From NCBI RefSeq assembly GCF_009360615.1, contig NZ_SPEY01000017.1, positions 62,001-126,000 of the forward strand: DNA of 64,000 nucleotides, in the 5' to 3' direction. Below the pieces are notes generated by a model, which was given only the letters and a program-made list of their open reading frames with translations, did no database searches and was not told where the DNA came from. A program made the position numbers and the translations under genes. Numbering within the stretch: the first letter of the stretch is position 1; the number at the start of each line of letters is the position of its first letter. This document shows, piece after piece, positions 17,062 through 25,905 of this stretch. Source of the stretch: Comamonas sp. (lineage in GTDB: Bacteria; Pseudomonadota; Gammaproteobacteria; Burkholderiales; Burkholderiaceae_C).

Positions 17062-17547
17062 TTACATATTTATTGATTTATAGACTAATTGCAAGACTAA
17101 GATTAGCCCAAAGCAAACTACTCCAAAATTAAACATCTGATTAAACCGTTTTACCTTATCCACCAACATTGCTGAAAGATTAGCTTTTTGGGTCTCTAAT
17201 TGAGATAAGGTTTTTTGAGTAATTGAATGAGCAAATAAAGTCAGCCCTCCAAAGCACAACAGTAACAGTACAAAGACATCACTATATGGCAAGCTTGGAC
17301 CACGAAATATCTGTTCTGAATAATTCTTATCCACAAAAATCGCCAATATTAGTATTACATTAAATGTAATAGCTACCGATCCCACGGCGATTTGCTTCGC
17401 TATAAAATTAGATCGCCACAACTGTAGTTGGAGTCTCGTTATTGAACTGGCATAAACTGGACTATTGAAATCGAATGACTTAAAAGATACAACGATCCAG
17501 ACAACCAAAAAAACAGAAACAAAACTTAATAAAAGTAAATTCAACAT
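17062..17547 (-). CDS. Four-helix membrane protein in the csf locus
   Basis: 161 residues from the inner ATG (AAAGAG upstream); an alternative TTG start lies 21 bp earlier. Four hydrophobic segments: near the N-terminus, in the middle (two) and at the C-terminus, with a Gln/Lys-rich helical stretch between the third and fourth. No family recognised. It lies about 65 bp downstream of dinG/csf4 on the same strand. Membrane proteins are not standard type IV components, so this is either cargo or an accessory worth testing. Confidence 0.6.
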   Translation of the reverse strand: MLNLLLLSFVSVFLVVWIVVSFKSFDFNSPVYASSITRLQLQLWRSNFIAKQIAVGSVAITFNVILILAIFVDKNYSEQIFRGPSLPYSDVFVLLLLCFGGLTLFAHSITQKTLSQLETQKANLSAMLVDKVKRFNQMFNFGVVCFGLILVLQLVYKSINM

Positions 17548-17612
17548 ATTTGACTCTTTTTCTTTCAATATTTGGTGAATAATTTCGATGGAAATTAAAG
17601 TAAAAATTAAAT

Positions 17613-19691
17613 CTACAATACAACGCTAATTTCGCTATCCATATAAGCTTCCACCTCACCCTCACTAGAAAATATGCCTGCTTTTGCGTAATTGCTTAAA
17701 AATCTAACAGGAATTGCATTTATGAGAGGTTTAGATTTCGGAGAATTAAAATAAGGCATTCGTGGATCAGCAAACCAAATAATTATTCGATCTTCCGGTG
17801 CCCGCAAGCCTCGACCCAAACCTTGCTTAAGCACACGGACGCAATAATTATTTTGTTTAAGCCATAGGATATTATCGATAACATGTGGCGGAATATTTTT
17901 TGAAGTCATGTATTCTCGTGCTACATATTCTTCCAACTCATTCTTAGGTGGATTAGGAATTCTTGTTATCACAATATTCTGCAAAAACTGACTATTGTCA
18001 GCAGAACGAATATTTAAACCATCCCATCCAGAAGGTGTGATTAATACATCAGAATGCCCTGCAATAAACTCCGGTAAGCATTCCATCAATCGCTTACCGG
18101 CTTCTTGAGTTATACATTCAACACCTAAGCCTTCCATGTGTTCTTTGATTAATCTGGTTTCCTCAAATGAGTAAGTCAGTACCAAGGTGGGACCTGTCTT
18201 AACAGCCTCCTTAATCATAGATGCAGTGTATTTCAACCAATAACTATTGAATCTGTTACATCTATTATCGCGGTCATAACTTGTTGGTACCGAAACATTC
18301 TTAGATGGTAGAATGAATCGCATATCTCCATACATAGACGGCGTTAAACGCAATAGGCATGTTACCGCCTCATGGGAAAAGCCAAGATCGCCTGCAACAG
18401 CTATTGCCTTATCATCTACCCGATTATCAAACAGGGTTGCAGACGTTATTATCATTCGTGTTGTTAAACGTTTTAAAGTATGTGCAAAAAGTCGAGAAGC
18501 AATTGGATTTACAACTGCTAGACTTGGATTTCGCATATTATCGCTGTATAGGATCGCTCTATATAAATAATCATTAGAGGACCGCCATTGCGCTAAAGTT
18601 ATTAATGCTTCGTCTAGTTGCTCTAAGCATTCAACCTGAAAATGATCCAAACTATTCAACTTTTGAAATTCACGAAAATCTTTCTCTAAATGACGTAGAT
18701 TTGCTTCAATTTGAGCAACATAATCAATCTGATCTGTTAACCACTGCTTATGACCACCAGAACTAATGTAAAAGTCCTGATATGAGCCATTTGCTTTATC
18801 ATATTGAATAACATTTGCCTGCCAATGTTTAAGAAACTGGCGTGTCTCTTTTACATACGGCGCATGTATATCAAAATCTTTTGCGCTACTAAGCAAGAAA
18901 TTTATCCTTGCAAATGGCAAGATTTTATTTGATCTTTCTGACATGAGACGATCTAAATGATGTGCTTCATCGGTGATTACTGCATAAGCCGATTCAGTAA
19001 AATCTGTAACATTGTCATGCCCAATTAATGTTGCATGATTGGTTAATAGTAGTCTTGCGGAGGCTGCTTGATTGATATGTTTTATATAAGCATCATTACT
19101 GATCCGCCCATCATACAACAAACATATATCTCTACTATGGATATGGTCTGGGAACATAAAATATTCCTCCAACCAATCTAGCCACAAACCTGATCCACTG
19201 TTACAGCTCTTATGTGCATAAGATAAAAATTCTTCTAACTGTTGACAGTAATCAACATCATGCGAATACTTCGCTAAGAGCTGCTCCACAAGATGCTGAG
19301 TTCGTTCCATACAATAAAAAGCTTGCCGACCCATTCTGTAAGCGCACGGCACCGGCTCCAAGCCTAATAGCTCAATTACACGAATTGCGAACGGCATATC
19401 CTTATGCATGATTTGTTTCTGGAGCAACCGAGTAAATGTTGAAATAATAATTTGATTTGCTTCTACGTGGGTACTAAGAAAAATCAAACATGGTATCAAG
19501 TAACCTAAGCTTTTTCCTACGCCGGTTTCTGCTTCAATAATTGCAAGTGACTCATCTGGGTACATCAATGACTCACCGACTGCTTGGGCATATTGATATT
19601 GCTCTTTGACATATCGTCCACCAAGCGATACCACAACACCATGCGGATTAAATGCTTCATGTATGTAATCTGATAATTTTTTATTAGTCAT
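17613..19691 (-). CDS. csf4: DinG-family helicase of type IV-A CRISPR (Csf4)
   Basis: 692 residues, superfamily 2 helicase. Walker A AETGVGKS (54-61), DEAH box (241-244), TSATL in the second half, and motif VI QGLGRGLR near the C-terminus. In type IV-A systems this ATP-dependent 5'-3' DNA helicase is recruited by the crRNA complex and is needed for interference. Cys at 116, 127, 149, 163 and 190 do not form an obvious standard four-Cys iron-sulphur pattern, so the cluster may be vestigial. It overlaps the upstream cas6-like gene by 8 bp. Confidence 0.85.
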   Translation of the reverse strand: MTNKKLSDYIHEAFNPHGVVVSLGGRYVKEQYQYAQAVGESLMYPDESLAIIEAETGVGKSLGYLIPCLIFLSTHVEANQIIISTFTRLLQKQIMHKDMPFAIRVIELLGLEPVPCAYRMGRQAFYCMERTQHLVEQLLAKYSHDVDYCQQLEEFLSYAHKSCNSGSGLWLDWLEEYFMFPDHIHSRDICLLYDGRISNDAYIKHINQAASARLLLTNHATLIGHDNVTDFTESAYAVITDEAHHLDRLMSERSNKILPFARINFLLSSAKDFDIHAPYVKETRQFLKHWQANVIQYDKANGSYQDFYISSGGHKQWLTDQIDYVAQIEANLRHLEKDFREFQKLNSLDHFQVECLEQLDEALITLAQWRSSNDYLYRAILYSDNMRNPSLAVVNPIASRLFAHTLKRLTTRMIITSATLFDNRVDDKAIAVAGDLGFSHEAVTCLLRLTPSMYGDMRFILPSKNVSVPTSYDRDNRCNRFNSYWLKYTASMIKEAVKTGPTLVLTYSFEETRLIKEHMEGLGVECITQEAGKRLMECLPEFIAGHSDVLITPSGWDGLNIRSADNSQFLQNIVITRIPNPPKNELEEYVAREYMTSKNIPPHVIDNILWLKQNNYCVRVLKQGLGRGLRAPEDRIIIWFADPRMPYFNSPKSKPLINAIPVRFLSNYAKAGIFSSEGEVEAYMDSEISVVL

Positions 19692-20295
19692 GAAGAACCC
19701 TCACGCAACCCAATCCATATACTCTTTTATTCCCGACACCAAAATTCCATGCCGAATCAAATTTTTCGTGATGAAGTATTAAACCCTCGAAAATCACATT
19801 CATCGTGGGTTCTACAATAAATAAATTGTCACGTTTATGATAAATCGGCACATCTATTCCCTCATGAATCTCAAAATTTGTACTAGATGGATCGAAACCC
19901 AATTCATCCATTACCTTGTGAACACGTACCTTTTTTTCTGCTTCATTCATTAGACGAATAGAGTTTTTGTACCTTGGGCTTGTTTGTGCCTCATATTTCA
20001 AATTCGGTGTTTTTATTCTTTTCTTTGTAGATAATTGCACTACCACTCTTATAGGCTTATCCAGATTAATGGCAAATTCATTATGTTCAACGATTGGGTG
20101 TTGAATAGGTACAGAACTCTTGCCGATCAACCCATAATCATCTCCATATTGAAAGACAACATAAGTGATTGCCTTATAATTCTCCGAAAAAAGATCACTC
20201 AATCCATTACGGCGTAACCAATGTACAAGCGTATAATGAGCATCCTTACCCTTTGGAACGCTTATTTCGAATAACCATTCATTAAGCTGCTTCAT
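19684..20295 (-). CDS. csf5: Cas6-like crRNA endonuclease (Csf5-like)
   Basis: 203 residues. RAMP-type protein: two half-domains and a C-terminal Gly-rich loop, NFGVGNKRVYGLGCVRV (about 182-199), like that of Cas6e/Csf5 enzymes that cut precursor CRISPR RNA at repeat hairpins. It overlaps csf1 by 14 bp and dinG by 8 bp, so all three are translated from one mRNA. I cannot tell Csf5 from a Cas6e-type protein by eye. Confidence 0.65.
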   Translation of the reverse strand: MKQLNEWLFEISVPKGKDAHYTLVHWLRRNGLSDLFSENYKAITYVVFQYGDDYGLIGKSSVPIQHPIVEHNEFAINLDKPIRVVVQLSTKKRIKTPNLKYEAQTSPRYKNSIRLMNEAEKKVRVHKVMDELGFDPSSTNFEIHEGIDVPIYHKRDNLFIVEPTMNVIFEGLILHHEKFDSAWNFGVGNKRVYGLGCVRVLHD

Positions 20296-21013
20296 TAACC
20301 ACCACCTTAAGTAAATTCAATATAAAAAGCCGAGAATGAATATCCATTGCTAACAGATCATTAAATTTGATCATTAGAATTTGGTTTTTTTCTACGAACA
20401 TCCTTACATCATTATCCAAATTCGATAATTCTCCTTTGGCAATTTTTTGCATCAAGCTAATCGCTTTATCAACAATTTTTTTATCGTTGAGTTTTACAAG
20501 CTTTGTAAGCTTTCGCCATATATCTAAATTTATGCAGTACCCCCCTTTTGAAGTCGAAATATAAACAGAACGCTCATCTGATACCATTAAATTTTGAGCA
20601 TATTCTGCATACCGTATTGTGGGTCTTATAATAATTCTTTTTCTAGGATTGTTTAGTAAATTTATTATATATTCATTTACACCATATACCACAAATTTAA
20701 CGAATTTTGTATCGGTTACTTGCCTCGCATAACGTTCACTTACAACCAAGGTCATACAGTCATTTTCTTCTATTACTAAAAGCGAATTTAAGAAGCTTAT
20801 AGGGCTATGTGCGCGAACATGAGTTAACATTCCAAACAGCTTTGCATTTGGTCTTTGAAAGAAGTCACATACCATACAAGTATTTGTATTATTATCATTT
20901 TTGCAAACTTCAACATTATTCTCGCCACATACATCGCAGCATGAAGTTACCTTGAATTTTTCTTCAATAATTAGCGGAAAAATGCATTTTTTTATTAAGC
21001 CGTTAGCAGTCAT
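20282..21013 (-). CDS. csf1: Type IV CRISPR large-subunit-like protein (Csf1)
   Basis: 243 residues. Csf1 is the signature subunit of type IV complexes, with a Cas8-like role. A four-Cys zinc-finger-like site is visible: C26-x2-C29 and C46-x2-C49. The rest has alternating beta and helical parts without further motifs. First gene of the csf1-cas6-dinG operon; an AT-rich region of about 65-120 bp separates it from the divergent gene at about 21.1 kb and should hold promoters for both. Confidence 0.75.
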   Translation of the reverse strand: MTANGLIKKCIFPLIIEEKFKVTSCCDVCGENNVEVCKNDNNTNTCMVCDFFQRPNAKLFGMLTHVRAHSPISFLNSLLVIEENDCMTLVVSERYARQVTDTKFVKFVVYGVNEYIINLLNNPRKRIIIRPTIRYAEYAQNLMVSDERSVYISTSKGGYCINLDIWRKLTKLVKLNDKKIVDKAISLMQKIAKGELSNLDNDVRMFVEKNQILMIKFNDLLAMDIHSRLFILNLLKVVVNEAA

Positions 21014-21133
21014 AATCAGCTCTCTTAAAATATATGTTTTATTATATATTAATTACCTTAAATCACTAATATTTTATTGAAAAAAACATTAAATAATATA
21101 AAATATAATAATCAAACTTTGGTTGGAAAAACT

Positions 21134-22405
21134 ATGACAGATAACCTGATGAGTACCCTTACTCAAATAGCAAAAACTGGCAATAATGACAATTCAAACT
21201 CACTTAACATCACTAATATCTACCTCAAGGTAATAGACATATCCAATGATCCTTCGGGTCTAACTTATGCTACTGGCACAAACCTTGTTACTGGCGAAAA
21301 TATTAGAGTCCGGTTAAGTACGATTGATGAATCTGCACATGATCTAGTTAGCATGAAAAAAGAAGCATCTCTTGCCAATGCAAAGCACACGGTCACGAGA
21401 CTTTATGCCGGACAAAAGCCTAGAGAAGAACTCATGGCTAAAAAGTTTAAGAGAAATGCTAATTTTCTATTCTTTGATCGCTGTTTTTTTATGGGCAATA
21501 TTAATAATATCCCCACTTTTCGTAGCCATTGGGCGAACACCATCTCTAAACAACCAAGCATTGAAACAGTTACAGGCTATGTAAATATCCAGTATAAGGA
21601 TGAATCCCATACACCTAATGGGAAAATACGTGCTTGGGCAAACGTACTTGAATTCTGTCGATACTTTACTTTAGAGGACAAATCTAAAAATTTAGATATG
21701 GTTGTATATGCCCTCAGAAATACACTTAATAAAACAAACAACATTCTGCGAGAAGGTCGCTTTCAAGCCGAGATCATTGATGGGAATAATAATACCGTAG
21801 CATTATTTAATATCCCTCAGAAGTACATTGAAACTAATGGCAAGGACTCGTATGGTCAATCATCAGTATTTCTTGCCCCAAGTGAGCCACGAGATTCAAT
21901 AGCCACTTTTTTAATGAAAGACAGCAATTCAGCAAATTCTTTTTCAGTATCAAAAGACATTGCCCGAATTGTACTCAGTGTTTTTTGTGATTACCCATAC
22001 CAGAAAGAAGATTTTCTTTCACAAGATTTAGATTATTTGCAAAATCTCGAGAATTTGAAAAATCAGCTTTTAAACGGTGAATTTAAAGTAAAAGTGTTTG
22101 GCAGCCGGACCTATCGCTTCGGTCGTGAAACTATCCAAGACCTCTCACCACGAGGCAATTACAACCCCTTAAAAATATTCGCCAGAGAAATCTATCAAGA
22201 TAACAATCCAACTGGCAATTATGAAAACTTATATGTACCAATGCTTTTAGTAATGCAAGTTGCTGAAACCGGTCGCCGTTTTATTGTTTTCCACAATCGT
22301 ATTAACTACAACACATTAGGTGAAGGCAAACCCAAAAGCCTAAAAGAATTATCTGATGATTTAGATACTGTTCAACCCTTAAAAACCAAAAGCTATTCAA
22401 TTTAA
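21134..22405 (+). CDS. Large protein of unknown function, divergent from csf1
   Basis: 423 residues from the ATG at 21134; a TTG start about 57 bp earlier would give 442. The chain is soluble, has no signal peptide, and contains GSRTYRFGRETI and repeated Asn-rich parts. No family recognised. It faces away from csf1 across a short promoter region and is followed after 12 bp by a long Sel1 gene, so the two form an operon. Its position makes it a candidate accessory of the type IV system, but there is no direct evidence. Confidence 0.65.
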   Translation: MTDNLMSTLTQIAKTGNNDNSNSLNITNIYLKVIDISNDPSGLTYATGTNLVTGENIRVRLSTIDESAHDLVSMKKEASLANAKHTVTRLYAGQKPREELMAKKFKRNANFLFFDRCFFMGNINNIPTFRSHWANTISKQPSIETVTGYVNIQYKDESHTPNGKIRAWANVLEFCRYFTLEDKSKNLDMVVYALRNTLNKTNNILREGRFQAEIIDGNNNTVALFNIPQKYIETNGKDSYGQSSVFLAPSEPRDSIATFLMKDSNSANSFSVSKDIARIVLSVFCDYPYQKEDFLSQDLDYLQNLENLKNQLLNGEFKVKVFGSRTYRFGRETIQDLSPRGNYNPLKIFAREIYQDNNPTGNYENLYVPMLLVMQVAETGRRFIVFHNRINYNTLGEGKPKSLKELSDDLDTVQPLKTKSYSI

Positions 22406-22417
22406 TAGGGACAAAAA

Positions 22418-24121
22418 ATGACGAACGAATCCGTATTTGCAGCAGCAATGGACCATTTAAATAACAAGAAATATGGAGATGCTGAAAATCTATTTCGCGA
22501 ATTGATGAATCAAGGAAATATACATGCTCAGATTAATCTAGCAACAATGTTTCTTGACCCCAATTTGTCTTTGCGTAGATACAAGGAAGCTTATGAATTA
22601 TTGATTGATGCTGTAGAAAAAGTTGATGGTATAAGTGCAGCAAACAATATTGGCATGATGTATATGGCGGGCATACATGTTGAACAAGATTTTCACAAAG
22701 CATTCGAATGGTTTCAAAAAGGAGCTGACCATCAAATTGGTGCATGTTTCGTGAATCTGGCTAAAATCCATGTAATCGGAGCAGTAAACAACGGTAAACC
22801 TGATCTAAAATCTGCTATCAAATGCTTCATCCAATCATACAAGTTTGGCTATCCAATGGGATTAGACGAAATAAGTACCGTCTTATCACGTCAAACCCCA
22901 ACCACACTCTCAAAAGAAAAAAAAGAGGAGCTTGTTGATTATATAAAACGCACTTATATCGAAGAAAATAGCCTTGACCCTAAAAGTGGTGATGGGTCTC
23001 ATGAAGTCGAATTGGCAGAGATGTTCGATCGGATTGACGGTACATATTCATATAAATCTGATGCAGCAGAATGGTATGCTGCTGCACGAGAAAAAGGTTG
23101 TACTAAGGCAATAAATAACCTAGCAGCAATGTTCCTGACTGGCGAGCATGTACAACAAGATTTGAAGCAGGCATATTGTTACTTCAAAGAAGCTGCCGAA
23201 CTTGGTGATGCTTTTGCAATGAAAAACTTAGGTTGCTGCTATCTTGAAGGTAATGGGACAGCCGTGGACCTTAATGCTGCATCACATTGGTTAATGAAGT
23301 CAGTCGAGGGAGGTTGTAAACATGCCATACCTCCTCTAGCCTTTACGTTATATTCAATAAACCCCTTGGACTCGTCAACTTATATTGGCTATATGGAAAA
23401 GGCATGTGATCTAAATCACCGAGAATGTCTGCTAATACTCGGAAAAGAATATTTAGAAGGTGAAAATTTAAAACAAGATTTAAACAAAGGCATCTCCCTT
23501 TTGAAAAGAGCGAGTTCGTTGGGTGAAGAATCTGCACCATTAATCCTTGGTCTACATTACATCTCAACCGAGAAGCCTGAAAATTATGCAGATGCATCAA
23601 AGTATCTTTTGAAAGCCGTCAGTGCAAAAGATAGACACCCAAAAAGCTTGTCTTTAGTAGCCCAAATATTTTTTAATAAGAGGGAATATGAGGAATTTGA
23701 TAAGAGCCAAACATTAAGGCTAAATAAACTACTTGCAGATAGCGGTGATTCCGAAGCTCAGGCGCGTGTAGCAGCTTTATATCTGGAAAATTGTGAATCT
23801 AACCAAGACATAGAACAAGCATTGAAATATGCGATTCTCAGTGCGGATCAAAAGTGTATAGCAGGGCTTTCAATTTTAGTAACCATGTTTATTACTGGTG
23901 ATCTTCCAGATAAGTCAATACTTCCAAAAGCATTGGATGACCTTGAAGAAGCAAGCAAAAATGGTTCTGCAATTGCTACTTTCGCTCTTGGGCAGTTTTA
24001 TGAAGTTGGTACAACGAATATTGCCATGGATAAGCAACTTGCTATTGAATACATTAGTCAAGCGGCAGAAATGGGTTACGAACCGGCTAGTCTAAAAATC
24101 AAATCAATGCTTAAGAATTGA
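22418..24121 (+). CDS. Long Sel1-repeat protein
   Basis: 567 residues with at least eight Sel1 repeats through most of the chain (for example AFEWFQKGAD, AYCYFKEAAELGDAFAMKNLG, AIEYISQAAEMGYEPA). AGGGA 7 nt before the ATG supports the start. No signal peptide, so a cytoplasmic scaffold. Second gene of an operon with the unknown gene at 21.1-22.4 kb and followed by a strong terminator. Confidence 0.85.
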   Translation: MTNESVFAAAMDHLNNKKYGDAENLFRELMNQGNIHAQINLATMFLDPNLSLRRYKEAYELLIDAVEKVDGISAANNIGMMYMAGIHVEQDFHKAFEWFQKGADHQIGACFVNLAKIHVIGAVNNGKPDLKSAIKCFIQSYKFGYPMGLDEISTVLSRQTPTTLSKEKKEELVDYIKRTYIEENSLDPKSGDGSHEVELAEMFDRIDGTYSYKSDAAEWYAAAREKGCTKAINNLAAMFLTGEHVQQDLKQAYCYFKEAAELGDAFAMKNLGCCYLEGNGTAVDLNAASHWLMKSVEGGCKHAIPPLAFTLYSINPLDSSTYIGYMEKACDLNHRECLLILGKEYLEGENLKQDLNKGISLLKRASSLGEESAPLILGLHYISTEKPENYADASKYLLKAVSAKDRHPKSLSLVAQIFFNKREYEEFDKSQTLRLNKLLADSGDSEAQARVAALYLENCESNQDIEQALKYAILSADQKCIAGLSILVTMFITGDLPDKSILPKALDDLEEASKNGSAIATFALGQFYEVGTTNIAMDKQLAIEYISQAAEMGYEPASLKIKSMLKN

Positions 24122-24126
24122 ATCTC

Positions 24127-24159
24127 AAGGGCATATCTTTCTTGGATATGCCCTTTTAA
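24127..24159 (+). terminator. Terminator after the long Sel1 gene
   Basis: AAGGGCATATC and GATATGCCCTT, an 11-bp perfect stem around 7 bases, followed by TTAATT. Confidence 0.8.
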
Positions 24160-24186
24160 TTATAGGTCGTTTCAGGAGGCTAATTT

Positions 24187-24813
24187 ATGGAACCTAGTCT
24201 AAAGAAAATAGTATATATCGGTTCTCTTTTTCTTGTATTATTGATAATGGTACCATTAACAAAGTATGTAGCGGCTCAAAATCTTAGTGATATTATCCTT
24301 TTCATTACAACAATTAGCCTTGCGAACATTTCCTGTTTACTTCATATATTTATTTATAAAAAAATAGAAACGAAAGCAAAATATAATGATTACAGCCAGA
24401 GAAATATAATTTTTGCGAGTACAGTTGTTTTTTTAGAGTTAAATGGAATATCTTATACTATTCAAAAAAAAGAAAATAAAGAACAGTTTTCTTTTTCAGT
24501 TAATTGGAAAAAAAAAGATGCTGCAACCGAGCAATTACGTGCTATTTTTTGCAGTTTATGCATACACAATTTCAAAGGAATTACTCCAACTCAACAAACA
24601 AAATGGGCGATTCAAAACGATTGGGAGGAAAATCTGGAAACAAATCTAACAATTGAAGAAAAAAAACGGCTCTGGAAAAAGCAATCCAAAAGCTTACAAT
24701 TCCATTTTAAGAATAATAAAAAAACAGTAAATAAAATTCATAAATTTATTCAAAAAAATAGTAACAGTGAAATGATAAAAAACTTTGTTGAAGAATTGGT
24801 TAAAAAAAAATAA
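24187..24813 (+). CDS. Lys-rich membrane protein
   Basis: 208 residues. Two N-terminal membrane segments (about 10-27 and 34-57), then a very Lys/Asn-rich cytoplasmic domain. AGGAGG upstream gives a strong ribosome-binding site. No family recognised. Single gene, converging with a group of small minus-strand genes. Confidence 0.6.
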   Translation: MEPSLKKIVYIGSLFLVLLIMVPLTKYVAAQNLSDIILFITTISLANISCLLHIFIYKKIETKAKYNDYSQRNIIFASTVVFLELNGISYTIQKKENKEQFSFSVNWKKKDAATEQLRAIFCSLCIHNFKGITPTQQTKWAIQNDWEENLETNLTIEEKKRLWKKQSKSLQFHFKNNKKTVNKIHKFIQKNSNSEMIKNFVEELVKKK

Positions 24814-24826
24814 TAAGTCATACTTT

Positions 24827-25048
24827 TTAAAACCTTAAATAAGCAGACTTTTTTTCATACTGCTGAAATACAATATATTTTTCCACATGCGCATCATGCT
24901 TTTTTATTTTAAAATTTGATCTATCAAAGTTTTCATCAAACTCATTAATTAGCACTCCCTCCCTGTGATACAGATAAATAATTAATAGAAAAAAGAGGAC
25001 GGTCCATAAAATAATTACATAATCATAGTAGTTCATTTTTAGTTCCAA
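24827..25048 (-). CDS. Small single-pass membrane protein
   Basis: 73 residues with one membrane segment (about 8-27) and a charged tail of about 45 residues. No family recognised. It follows the next gene by 8 bp, so both are probably co-transcribed. Confidence 0.45.
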   Translation of the reverse strand: MELKMNYYDYVIILWTVLFFLLIIYLYHREGVLINEFDENFDRSNFKIKKHDAHVEKYIVFQQYEKKSAYLRF

Positions 25049-25056
25049 AATATATA

Positions 25057-25323
25057 TTAGCCTAATAAAGTGACAAGATAAACTATAGGGAAAGGCACAA
25101 TATAAACTAAATTAATTAATTTATTATATTTAGATTTCCGTAAGTACATAAATTGAAGTATCAATAAACAGATTTCTACCAACATTAAAATAAAAAATAA
25201 ACTCTTGAAACCATATACAACTAGAAGTGAAGTGCCATTAAGAATTATCATAATTGTGATAAAAATTGCTATTACCTTAAAAATTTTTACTAATTTTTCC
25301 ATGTAGACACCTAAATTATTCAT
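25057..25323 (-). CDS. Small three-helix membrane protein
   Basis: 88 residues with three closely spaced hydrophobic segments. No family recognised; the size and hydrophobicity would fit a small membrane-acting or immunity protein, which is speculation. Upstream of, and probably in one unit with, the 73-residue membrane gene. Confidence 0.45.
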   Translation of the reverse strand: MNNLGVYMEKLVKIFKVIAIFITIMIILNGTSLLVVYGFKSLFFILMLVEICLLILQFMYLRKSKYNKLINLVYIVPFPIVYLVTLLG

Positions 25324-25379
25324 GGTTTAATTTAACTGATTTTAACATTGGCAGAGTTACTTAATTTCTCTTTTAGAAA

Positions 25380-25874
25380 TCACCTGAAATTAAAAGGCAA
25401 TTGAAAATCTGGATTACATGATTGGCAAGATTCAATGTAACCAAACCCATCTTCTCGAATAAATTTCTTACTATTACATTGCTTACAGATAGAACCTTTT
25501 TCTAAAACTTTGTAAGAAAATCCATTCTCACCTTGATCTTTATCAAAGAAAATTTCAATTCCGTTTTTATAGTACGCCCTAATCGGTTCATGAAGCTTAA
25601 AAGTCTTTATAATGCGACTATGATTCACTGTGTTGAATTCATAACCACGATCTCCACCAAACTTAAAAAAGTATACGAAATAGGACTTTCTCAACTGCAA
25701 GTCATAAAATTTATTTTCCAGTAATATTTGGCAAAGCCTAGCTTTGAGTATTTTCATACTCAATGACATTTCATGATCATCATAATGAATATCATGTGAA
25801 CCATCGCCAGTATTTATCCTTGTCATATTTTCAGTATCCCATATAAACCCACGACTGAAATTATACTCCCCCAT
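25380..25874 (-). CDS. Protein of unknown function with C-terminal zinc-binding pair
   Basis: 164 residues from the inner ATG; a TTG start 9 bp upstream is possible and neither has a clear ribosome-binding site. The C-terminus carries CKQC and CQSC separated by about 17 residues, a likely zinc ribbon. The N-terminal 120 residues are unrecognised. It lies about 30 bp downstream of the DndB-like gene on the same strand. Confidence 0.55.
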   Translation of the reverse strand: MGEYNFSRGFIWDTENMTRINTGDGSHDIHYDDHEMSLSMKILKARLCQILLENKFYDLQLRKSYFVYFFKFGGDRGYEFNTVNHSRIIKTFKLHEPIRAYYKNGIEIFFDKDQGENGFSYKVLEKGSICKQCNSKKFIREDGFGYIESCQSCNPDFQLPFNFR

Positions 25875-25905
25875 AAAAATCAATTTTTATGAGGGGCTAA
25901 TGTAC

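Noticed and set aside
13567-21133. CRISPR array near the type IV genes
   Set aside because: I looked for direct repeats of about 28 bp with regular spacers in all gaps of the locus and found none; the gaps are also too short, apart from 13567-13939.
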